From CAYONM01 sp964405325 (GTDB taxonomy: Bacteria; Planctomycetota; UBA11346), in the NCBI GenBank assembly GCA_964405325.1, contig CAYONM010000216.1, positions 1 through 6,214 of the forward strand: DNA of 6,214 nt, written 5' to 3'. The number at the start of each line of letters is the position of its first letter. Position 1 is the first letter of the stretch. The notes beneath the pieces were generated by a model. It worked only from the letters and a program-made list of their open reading frames with translations, was not told where the DNA came from and made no database searches. Positions 1-6,214 of this stretch are shown one piece after another. The position numbers and the translations under genes are program-made.

Positions 1-18
1 TGCCAGGCTATTTTTACC

Positions 19-54
19 AACCCGGGCCCAGCATTGCTGGGCCCGGGTTTTTTT
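19..54 (+). terminator. Rho-independent terminator of an upstream + strand gene
   Basis: A near-perfect G+C-rich inverted repeat (arms 19-32 and 36-49, 14 bp, 3-nt loop) is followed by seven consecutive T residues at 48-54. This is the classic intrinsic terminator for + strand transcription. The gene it ends lies to the left of the window. The reverse orientation has no comparable T tract (only a short A/T-rich run at 11-15 on the far side), so I read it as one-directional. Confidence 0.93.
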
Positions 55-110
55 GGGCGAGAGCGGAGAGCGGAATGGAAGCGGAGCTGCGCGTTCTACT
101 GGGCCGATTC

Positions 111-133
111 CTTGATGGCTTGTCCATCAGGGA
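111..133 (+). promoter_or_regulatory. Stem-loop touching the SD site of the nif3 gene
   Basis: Bases 111-118 can pair with 124-131 (eight pairs including one G-U, 5-nt loop). The 3' arm runs into AGGGA at 129-133, the best SD candidate for the downstream gene, which sits 8 nt before the ATG at 142. The pairing and the SD match are seen directly. That the hairpin restrains translation is inference. No clear promoter was found between the upstream terminator and this site. Confidence 0.35.
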
Positions 134-141
134 ACAGGTCG

Positions 142-906
142 ATGATAGCTGCCATGCAGACCGACCACCTCGCCCAGCACCTCGACCACCTGTTTGACGT
201 TGGCCGCTTTCGTGACTATTGCCATAATGGCATCCAAGTAGGCAACTCTGGTCGTTGTCAGCGGATCGCCACCGCAACCACCGCGTCGCAGCTAATGATT
301 GATCAAGCAGTGGCGGCTGAAGCAGACGCGCTGTTGGTGCATCATGGTCTGATCTGGGGCAAGCTGCTGCAGGTCACCGGGATCATCCGTAATCGTCTGG
401 CTGCGCTGTTGGCAGCCGATTGCGCCCTGTTGGCTTATCATTTGCCTTTGGATGCGCATCGGACGATCGGCAACAATGCCGTGGTTCTGGAGGCGCTGGG
501 TGTTGGCGAATGGCTGCCATTTGCCGAGCACCAGGGGCAGGCGATCGGCTGGTGCGCCGATCTGTATACACCGATTTGCGTTGAAGGATTACGGGCCCGT
601 TGTCAAAAATTATTTAAGCATCCGGTGCAGCTGTGTCCGGGAATTGGCGATCGGATCGAACGTGTTGGCGTGGTGACCGGTGGCGGGCAATCGCATCTGC
701 TGGATGCGGCAGCGGTCGGTTGTCAGGCCTTCATCACCGGTGAGGCGTCCGAGCAAAGCTGGCACGAAGCGATGGAGAGCGGCTGTCATATGCTTGCCTG
801 CGGCCACCATGCCTCGGAGGCGATCGCAGTGCATCGCCTGGGGCAACAGCTGGCTGCCGAGTTTGGCTTGGAGCACATTGTGCTCCGGCAAGACAATCCG
901 ATCTGA
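142..906 (+). CDS. Nif3/YbgI-family dinuclear metal-binding protein (GTP cyclohydrolase I type 2 homolog)
   Basis: A member of the Nif3 family, toroidal hexamers with a two-metal site on the inner face. The physiological reaction is unsettled; the 'GTP cyclohydrolase I type 2' name is inherited from weak activity in relatives. Numbered from the ATG at 154, the expected metal ligands are all present: H63-H64 in VHHG, D100 in HLPLDAH, H218 and E222 in GHHASE. The family landmarks DYCHNGIQV (21-29), NNA (107-109), TGGGQS (175-180) and ITGEASEQ (194-201) also match E. coli YbgI. Length is 250-254 aa against about 247 in YbgI. The start is ambiguous. ATG 142 has AGGGA at good spacing and is used here; ATG 154 aligns exactly with the YbgI N-terminus but has no good SD. 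The gene stands alone on its strand after a terminator and meets the next gene tail to tail. Confidence 0.93.
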   Translation: MIAAMQTDHLAQHLDHLFDVGRFRDYCHNGIQVGNSGRCQRIATATTASQLMIDQAVAAEADALLVHHGLIWGKLLQVTGIIRNRLAALLAADCALLAYHLPLDAHRTIGNNAVVLEALGVGEWLPFAEHQGQAIGWCADLYTPICVEGLRARCQKLFKHPVQLCPGIGDRIERVGVVTGGGQSHLLDAAAVGCQAFITGEASEQSWHEAMESGCHMLACGHHASEAIAVHRLGQQLAAEFGLEHIVLRQDNPI

Positions 907-909
907 CGG

Positions 910-1644
910 TTACAGCCCGAAGAAACCCTCGTCGGCTGCTTGGACATCCAGCTTGAAAGGGACACCCAGCTGCATCTCCAGGGTGTCCTCGATGAACTGC
1001 ATGGTGCCGCCCAGAGCCGATGAACAGCTGCCGCAGGCGCCTTGATATTCGACCAGCAGAGTGTTGATGTCACCTGGTCGGAGGTCGACCACCTCCATGC
1101 CGCCGCCGTCCGAAGCCAGGGCCGGCCGCACGTGTTCATCGAGGGCGGCCTCGACCCGGCGGACTTTTTCAAACAGGCCAGCCTCCTGCCAGGAGACCTC
1201 CTGTTTGGCGGGTGCCTGGTCGTGGCTCGCGCGGCCGCTGAGTTTGAGCAGAATGAAATAGGCCTGGGTTGGCGCACCTGCACCCTCCTGCGAGGCTGGA
1301 AAGTCGTAGCCTTCCTCGTCCAGGTACCGGCTGAGGGCCTGGGGGCTGCCCGTGGGGAGCTCATCCAGCTTGCGGTTGATGCACCATTCCATCAGCAGTT
1401 CGAAGGTCAGCAGGTCGATCCCGGTGGCCAGGCTGGTGAAACGAATGTCGCGGATGCGACTGTCCTCGTCGACCAGGGCGGTGACCCGGATGTGGTCGCG
1501 AGCCGCAGCGGCGCCGTGTTCGGTCTCGACCAGGCGCAGGTCGCGCGCGTTGGCGTCGACGCGAGTCAGCTCGCCGACGAAGCGCAGATCGCCAAGGCGT
1601 GCGCGTGCTTTCTCGTTCAACTCAACCACATCCGTCTCCGCCAT
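910..1644 (-). CDS. NifU-C-domain (Nfu-type) Fe-S carrier with a degenerate IscU-like N-terminal domain
   Basis: Predicted 244-aa cytoplasmic protein. Residues about 158-235 form a NifU C-terminal (Nfu) domain with the hallmark CGSC motif (C204, C207), which in relatives binds a [4Fe-4S] cluster between two subunits and passes it to target proteins. Residues about 46-97 align without gaps to the core of E. coli IscU: D50 matches IscU D39, and RFTSL and EWCINRKLDEL match RFKTY and EWVKGKSLDEA. However, IscU C37 and C63 become A48 and T74, and there is no cysteine between C88 and C204 to replace C106. The N-terminal half therefore looks like a scaffold domain unable to build clusters, parallel to E. 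coli NfuA, whose N-terminal half is a degenerate A-type domain. The start at 1644 is set by GGAG at 1651-1654 (6-nt spacing) and sits 1 nt after the argG stop, implying co-translation. A longer in-frame start at 1776 would overlap argG deeply and is unlikely. Confidence 0.9.
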   Translation of the reverse strand: MAETDVVELNEKARARLGDLRFVGELTRVDANARDLRLVETEHGAAAARDHIRVTALVDEDSRIRDIRFTSLATGIDLLTFELLMEWCINRKLDELPTGSPQALSRYLDEEGYDFPASQEGAGAPTQAYFILLKLSGRASHDQAPAKQEVSWQEAGLFEKVRRVEAALDEHVRPALASDGGGMEVVDLRPGDINTLLVEYQGACGSCSSALGGTMQFIEDTLEMQLGVPFKLDVQAADEGFFGL

Positions 1645-1645
1645 G

Positions 1646-2869
<1,224 letters not shown>

Positions 2870-2925
2870 GGGAACTCCACGTTATCAGGGGATGGAAAGC
2901 GCTGAGCGGATCATGCTGCTCGCGG

Positions 2926-2952
2926 CGAGGCCCTACGCTAGTGAGGGCCTTG
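2926..2952. repeat. Inverted repeat in the argG / VKOR divergent gap
   Basis: AGGCCCT (2928-2934) and AGGGCCT (2944-2950) form a perfect 7-bp inverted repeat with a 9-nt spacer, extendable by a G-U and a C-G pair. TTTT follows at 2956-2959 on the + strand. It lies 57 nt upstream of argG and 53 nt upstream of the VKOR-like start. It could be a leader hairpin, a weak terminator-like element or a protein-binding site; nothing in the sequence decides between these. It does not match an ArgR box. Confidence 0.4.
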
Positions 2953-2993
2953 GGCTTTTCCACCGGAGTGATGGCGGCAGGATTCGTGGATCC

Positions 2994-2999
2994 AGGGGG
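2994..2999 (+). promoter_or_regulatory. SD site that sets the VKOR-like start
   Basis: AGGGGG ends 6 nt before the ATG at 3006. This favours 3006 over the longest in-frame start at 2847, which lies inside argG on the opposite strand and would add about 53 residues of non-membrane, Arg/Gly-rich sequence ahead of the first hydrophobic segment. Confidence 0.75.
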
Positions 3000-3005
3000 C
3001 TTTCC

Positions 3006-4127
3006 ATGCTGCTGCTCGTGGCTGTGTTGCCGGTGTTTGTCTGGCGTTTCGCGCCGGCTTCCTGGGCCTTGATCATCGCCCCGTTGATGTTGCTGCTTCC
3101 GGTGCTGATCAGCTGGCGTCGTCGTCGACGGCCCTGGCCGCCGGGACGCTACGTCGCCATGCTCAGCGGCCTGCTGGCCGTCCTCAGTCTGGTAAAGCTG
3201 GTTCCCGGCTGGTGGCCCTGTGAGGTCGCTTGTTCGGCCGGGGCGGCCTACGACCACTTGCTGGGTTTTGCCAATGTCGTCTTGGGTGCTATCGCCTATG
3301 CTGGCTTGGCAGTGCTGACGCTTGGTGAGGGTCGTCGACTGTACTTGCGCCCTGGAACTGAACTACTGATCTGGTTGCTGCTGGGCGGGAGCCTGTTCTA
3401 CAGTGTGCTGGCTTGGCGCTTGGACATGCTCTGCAGCCATTGTCTGGCGGTGCATGGTCTGGCTTGGTGGCTGCTGCCGGCGGTGCTGCCGGGGACGTTG
3501 CGCGCTCCGGTGCCGGTTCTGGCTGTGCTGCTCAGCGCACTGAGCCTACATGCCTGGTACCATCCGGGGCCGATTCGTCCCGCCTCGGTCGATACGGTCG
3601 ATGTGGATCCCTGGCTGGCGGAACGGCTGCATGCCGGCCTCGGCTATGGCCAGGCGCCCGCGCCCTCTACCGCTTTGATCGTGTTGCGCAGCGAATGCCC
3701 GCATTGCCGCGAACAGTTCGACAGCCTGGTTGGTGATCTTCTGCCTTTGGTCGATAGCGGTCGGCTCCGGCTTCGTTTCGTGATCGAGACCGTTGCTGGG
3801 GATGAATTTTCGGCGTACCGTGGACGGCTGTTGTTGGCAGCGGCGATCCGAGGTGAATTTGTCGCCGCGTACCGAGCCTTGCTGCTGAGCGGTGGGCTGC
3901 ACAGCCGTCAGGACCATCTGGACGCGCTGTCCTTGGCGGTGGCGGAGATCGAGGAACTGGCCGCATTGGCTAAGACCGACGAGGTCGCGATCTTGCTCGG
4001 GCGCGAGCAGCAGTTGCTTGGCGATCAGCCTGGCCGTTCACCTCGGATTGTCCTGTATGATCATGACAAGCTTATTGGCATGGTGGACAAGGACATCGTC
4101 ACTTTTGTCGAGCAGCGGGTGCCGTGA
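3006..4127 (+). CDS. VKOR-family membrane thiol oxidoreductase fused to a DsbA-like thioredoxin domain
   Basis: A 373-aa protein predicted to make disulfides in the envelope. Hydrophobic segments lie at about 1-15, 17-37, 50-66, 88-106, 119-137, 140-161 and 168-185. The basic RRRRRP (38-43) and GEGRR (107-111) mark cytoplasmic sides. Residues about 50-161 look like a vitamin K epoxide reductase (VKOR) four-helix core: a periplasmic loop with C72 and C76, then a CxxC (C143-S-H-C146) at the periplasmic start of the fourth helix, where quinone is reduced in relatives. A fifth helix places residues about 195-373 in the periplasm. These form a thioredoxin-like domain with CPHC (231-234), the motif of E. 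coli DsbA, and S345-P346 as a candidate cis-proline. Inferred electron flow is CPHC to the loop cysteines, to C143/C146, to quinone. The conserved VKOR serine is not obvious and the loop is short. The protein is diverged, so the VKOR call rests on layout and cysteines. Confidence 0.78.
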   Translation: MLLLVAVLPVFVWRFAPASWALIIAPLMLLLPVLISWRRRRRPWPPGRYVAMLSGLLAVLSLVKLVPGWWPCEVACSAGAAYDHLLGFANVVLGAIAYAGLAVLTLGEGRRLYLRPGTELLIWLLLGGSLFYSVLAWRLDMLCSHCLAVHGLAWWLLPAVLPGTLRAPVPVLAVLLSALSLHAWYHPGPIRPASVDTVDVDPWLAERLHAGLGYGQAPAPSTALIVLRSECPHCREQFDSLVGDLLPLVDSGRLRLRFVIETVAGDEFSAYRGRLLLAAAIRGEFVAAYRALLLSGGLHSRQDHLDALSLAVAEIEELAALAKTDEVAILLGREQQLLGDQPGRSPRIVLYDHDKLIGMVDKDIVTFVEQRVP

Positions 4128-4148
4128 TCTGGTGGCGGACGAAGCGCG

Positions 4149-5198
4149 TCAATCGCCTTCCGAGTCCAGGATCTGTTTCACCGCGTCCAGGTCTTCCAGC
4201 AGCGCAGCGCAGCCGCGGGCGACGCAGGTCAGTGGGTCTTCGGCGATGCGCACCGGCAGACCGGTGGCGCGATGCACCACTTCCGGCAGGCCGCGCAGTT
4301 GGCTGGAGCCGCCAGCCAGGACGATGCCGCGTTCGATCAGGTCGGCGGCCAGTTCCGGCTCGGTGCGCTCCAGAACCACTTTGATGGTATTGACGATGGC
4401 GCCGACCGGCTCGCGTAGGGCCTCGGCAATCTCGGTGGAGCGCAATTCCAATTCGCGAGGCATGCCGGTCTGCATATCGCGGCCCCGGATGGCCATGCGT
4501 AGTTCCTCGCGCAGGGGGACCGCTGAGCCAATCTCGAATTTCACCTTCTCGGCAGTATTTTCGCCGACCAGGACATTATATTCCTGTTTGATGTATTTCA
4601 TGATGCAGCGGTCGAGTTCGTCGCCGCCAACACGCAGACTTTCGGCCGAGACCACCCCTGCCAAGGAGATCACGGCAACCTCGGAAGTGCCGCCGCCGAT
4701 GTCGACGATCATCGAGCCAACCGGTTCGGCCACCGGCAGGCCGGCGCCCACCGCTGCCGCCATCGGCTCGGCGATGGTGAAGACCTTGCGTGCGCCCGCG
4801 TTCATGGCGCTGTTCTTGACCGCGCGTCGTTCCACCGCGGTAATGCCCAGGGGCACGGCGATCACCACCCGCGGTTTGATGGGGCCGCGCTTGCCGTGCG
4901 CTTTCTGGATAAAGTAGCGCAGCATCGCCTCGGTGATGTCGAAGTCGGCGATGACGCCGTCCTTCATTGGCCGAATGGCTTGGATCGATCCAGGTGTCTT
5001 GCCCATCATGATCTTGGCCATGTCGCCAACGGCCTGACCGTCCATCAGCACCTGATTGGTGCCCTTTTTGACGGCGACCACCGATGGTTCGGCAATGACA
5101 ATGCCCTTGCCTTGGACGGCGACCAGGGTGTTCGCCGTACCCAGGTCGATACCCAGGTCATAGCTGAACAAACCCAGAATGTTATCAAACCATCCCAT
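4149..5198 (-). CDS. mreB: MreB-like actin-family cell-shape protein
   Basis: Actin-fold ATPase that polymerises along the inner membrane and positions the peptidoglycan elongation machinery. Its 349 aa match the family (about 335-350). Seen motifs: phosphate-1 DLGIDLGTANTLV (14-26), IRPMKDGVIADF (75-86), the catalytic-loop region AEPMAAAVGAG (143-153), phosphate-2 IVDIGGGTSEVAVISL (164-179) and the adenosine site GIVLAGGSSQLRGL (291-304). The N-terminus GWFDNILGLF could form a membrane-binding amphipathic helix. Wording such as KPRVVIAVPLGITAVERRAV is closer, from memory, to Thermotoga or planctomycete-type MreB than to E. coli MreB, and the usual third glycine in LAGGG is serine. No mreC/mreD follows: the next gene is convergent at 21 nt. 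It may therefore be a second, solitary paralog. The start at 5198 fits the family N-terminus but has no good SD; an in-frame extension to 5309 adds unrelated sequence. Confidence 0.93.
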   Translation of the reverse strand: MGWFDNILGLFSYDLGIDLGTANTLVAVQGKGIVIAEPSVVAVKKGTNQVLMDGQAVGDMAKIMMGKTPGSIQAIRPMKDGVIADFDITEAMLRYFIQKAHGKRGPIKPRVVIAVPLGITAVERRAVKNSAMNAGARKVFTIAEPMAAAVGAGLPVAEPVGSMIVDIGGGTSEVAVISLAGVVSAESLRVGGDELDRCIMKYIKQEYNVLVGENTAEKVKFEIGSAVPLREELRMAIRGRDMQTGMPRELELRSTEIAEALREPVGAIVNTIKVVLERTEPELAADLIERGIVLAGGSSQLRGLPEVVHRATGLPVRIAEDPLTCVARGCAALLEDLDAVKQILDSEGD

Positions 5199-5249
5199 GC
5201 GACTGAAAACTAGAACTGGTAAGACGATGTGCAAGCTGATGCATGTGGA

Positions 5250-5278
5250 TTGAGCACAAGGGGAGAGATCAGCATAGT
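5250..5278 (+). promoter_or_regulatory. Candidate sigma-70 promoter for the crotonase gene
   Basis: TTGAGC (5250-5255; 4 of 6 to TTGACA) and CATAGT (5273-5278; 4 of 6 to TATAAT) are separated by the ideal 17 nt. A start of transcription near 5285 would leave a leader of about 97 nt before the crotonase ATG. The match is moderate and could be chance. No comparable minus-strand promoter for mreB was convincing. Confidence 0.35.
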
Positions 5279-5288
5279 CAGAATGACT
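5276..5288. repeat. Short palindrome overlapping the candidate promoter
   Basis: AGTCA (5276-5280), GAA, TGACT (5284-5288) form a 13-bp hyphenated palindrome overlapping the -10 element and likely transcription start of the candidate promoter. Its position would suit an operator, but a 5-bp arm is short enough to arise by chance. Confidence 0.25.
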
Positions 5289-5359
5289 CACAAACAGGGC
5301 CAACGCCACCGGTAAAACCCATCGGTCTCGGTTTGACCACCAAGTCGGCGGAGGGTATC

Positions 5360-5434
5360 ATGAAGAGGAAAGAGAACACCGATGGCCGACCATCATACCA
5401 GCAGCATTTCAGCAGGTCCTGTGCTCGTTCATGA
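5360..5434 (+). other. Possible 24-codon upstream ORF overlapping the crotonase start
   Basis: An ATG at 5360 has GGAGGG (5350-5355) at suitable spacing, a stronger SD than the crotonase gene itself has. The reading frame begins MKRKEN and stops at 5432-5434, about 50 nt inside the crotonase gene in another frame. It could be a translated leader that tunes crotonase expression, or chance. The product has no recognisable family. Confidence 0.15.
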
Positions 5435-6134
5435 GCATCCGGACTACGTCTGTGTGCGCCTCAATCGTCCAGGCAGTTACAATGCCTTGGATACCGCCAC
5501 GCTTGAGGTGTTGCGAAGGGAATTGCGGCGACATCGTGATCAGGCTCGACCGCTCCTGTTGCGTGGGGGCAGCACGACCTTCTCCATCGGTTCCGACTTG
5601 CGCGAACTGGCCGCCATGGCCGGTCATCAGGCGGAGCAGTACAGCTTGCTGTGCCAGGAGGTGATCGGTCTGTTGGAAGCCTGGCCGGGTATGAGCATCG
5701 GTGTACTCAACGGTCTGGTGATCGGCGCGGCGCTCGAGTTGGCCCTGGGCTGCGACCTGTTGTGCGCCCTGCCCGGCACCCGGATCGGTATGCCAGGGCT
5801 GGCCTGGGCCTTGTTGCCGGTGATGGGGGGCGTGCGACGCCTTGGCACCCGCTGCACCCCCGATCTGGCTCAGCGTATTTTCCTCGGCGGCGACATCCTG
5901 GATCGCGACCAGGCCCTGGAGAAGCATCTGATCCATCGCGGTATCGCCAGCGAGGACGAACTCGGCACCCTGATCGGGGAAGCTCGCGAATGGGGTTTGT
6001 CAGCGGTTTTGGCGATTCGCGACTTGCGTCTGCGCCAATACGGCCAATCGGATGCCCGGCAGCAGGCCGGCATCTTCGCCTATGGTTTCTATTCCGGTGA
6101 GTGCCAACGACGCATCCACGAGCTGATTGACTGA
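5382..6134 (+). CDS. Enoyl-CoA hydratase/isomerase (crotonase) family protein
   Basis: A 250-aa cytoplasmic protein of the crotonase superfamily, which acts on acyl-CoA thioesters through an oxyanion hole stabilising an enolate. Seen: NRPGSYNALD (28-37), the first oxyanion-hole segment FSIGSD (67-72) corresponding to CAGAD, and the second segment LNGLVIGAALELALGCD (109-125). E119 aligns with hydratase Glu144 (rat numbering). The second hydratase glutamate (Glu164, in a QPE context) is replaced: the aligned stretch reads GMPGLAWALLP, with G139 in its place. A true hydratase is therefore doubtful; isomerase, hydrolase or another crotonase reaction is possible, and the substrate cannot be told. 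The C-terminal part (about 160-250) is diverged. The ATG at 5382 has AGGA (5366-5369) at a long 12-nt spacing; a GTG at 5421 is a weaker alternative. A gene beyond the window lies on the same strand and may be co-transcribed. Confidence 0.85.
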   Translation: MADHHTSSISAGPVLVHEHPDYVCVRLNRPGSYNALDTATLEVLRRELRRHRDQARPLLLRGGSTTFSIGSDLRELAAMAGHQAEQYSLLCQEVIGLLEAWPGMSIGVLNGLVIGAALELALGCDLLCALPGTRIGMPGLAWALLPVMGGVRRLGTRCTPDLAQRIFLGGDILDRDQALEKHLIHRGIASEDELGTLIGEAREWGLSAVLAIRDLRLRQYGQSDARQQAGIFAYGFYSGECQRRIHELID

Positions 6135-6139
6135 TCTGG

Positions 6140-6159
6140 TCTACGCCCCCCATCGTAGA
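6140..6159 (+). other. Small hairpin after the crotonase stop
   Basis: TCTACG (6140-6145) pairs with CGTAGA (6154-6159) across an 8-nt C-rich loop, 5 nt after the crotonase stop codon. No T tract follows, so I do not call it a terminator. It may be a minor mRNA structure between two co-transcribed genes. Confidence 0.25.
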
Positions 6160-6207
6160 GCAGGGCCGCTCAAAGCTCTGAGGTCGGCAGGCGCTCATTG
6201 CTCCAAG

Positions 6208-6213
6208 AGGAGG
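6208..6213 (+). promoter_or_regulatory. Perfect SD site for a gene starting beyond the window
   Basis: AGGAGG, extended upstream to AAGAGGAGG, is the best anti-SD match in the window and sits at its right edge. A + strand gene is expected to begin within about 10 nt of the end. The 73 nt from the crotonase stop contain no intrinsic terminator, so read-through from the crotonase gene is plausible. Confidence 0.7.
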
Positions 6214-6214
6214 C

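Noticed and set aside
34..141. Longer Nif3-like reading frame starting at ATG 34
   Set aside because: That ATG lies inside the upstream terminator stem and the added 36 residues have no family counterpart. The first plausible start is at 142 or 154.
2870..3005. ArgR operator (ARG box) upstream of argG
   Set aside because: I looked for paired TGAAT/ATTCA-like half-sites and found none. The inverted repeat present is G+C-rich and does not fit.
2971..3072. Short frame from ATG 2971 overlapping the VKOR-like start
   Set aside because: Its GGAG lies only 2 nt before the ATG, too close to work, and the peptide is a Cys-rich out-of-frame reading of the real gene.
3892..4917. 341-aa + strand reading frame spanning the end of the VKOR-like gene and most of mreB
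   Set aside because: Its composition is Ser/Arg/Thr-rich low complexity, typical of an antisense shadow, and it overlaps two supported genes in other frames.
5199..5309. 37-residue N-terminal extension of the MreB-like protein
   Set aside because: It matches nothing in MreB proteins and runs through the candidate promoter region of the divergent gene. ATG 5198 gives the normal family N-terminus despite its weak SD.

Overview
The window (6,214 bp, G+C rich) reads as a dense piece of bacterial chromosome, probably proteobacterial and tentatively gammaproteobacterial. The Nif3/YbgI protein resembles the E. coli type residue for residue at its metal site, promoters look sigma-70-like, and most genes carry Shine-Dalgarno (SD) sites. 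No transposase, integrase, CRISPR array, tRNA or rRNA was seen. Two genes, argG and the mreB-like gene, look unlike their usual gammaproteobacterial versions, so the taxonomic call is uncertain.

Layout. At the left edge a strong intrinsic terminator (19-54) closes a + strand gene lying outside the window. It is followed by a + strand Nif3/YbgI-family gene (142-906). Convergent to it, with a 3-nt gap, is a minus-strand pair: argG (1646-2869) and a NifU-C-domain protein (910-1644), joined as TGACATG and probably translationally coupled. A 136-bp divergent gap containing an inverted repeat (2926-2952) separates argG from a + strand membrane protein (3006-4127). That protein fuses a VKOR-type disulfide-generating core to a periplasmic thioredoxin-like domain with a DsbA-type CPHC site. 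Twenty-one bases further, and convergent, is a solitary mreB-like gene (4149-5198, minus). A 183-bp divergent gap with a candidate sigma-70 promoter (5250-5278) leads to a + strand crotonase-fold gene (5382-6134). The window ends on a perfect AGGAGG SD site (6208-6213) for a gene starting just beyond it.

How the genes relate. These are mostly single housekeeping genes in alternating orientation: arginine synthesis (argG), Fe-S cluster delivery (the NifU-like protein), oxidative folding of envelope proteins (VKOR-DsbA fusion), cell shape (MreB-like) and acyl-CoA chemistry (crotonase). I do not see a multi-gene novel system. The most unusual items are at protein level: the NifU-like protein carries an IscU-like N-terminal domain that has lost its cluster-binding cysteines; the VKOR-DsbA fusion appears to hold a whole disulfide relay in one polypeptide; the mreB-like gene lacks mreC/mreD downstream; ArgG resembles the animal-type clade; and the crotonase has only one of the two hydratase glutamates.
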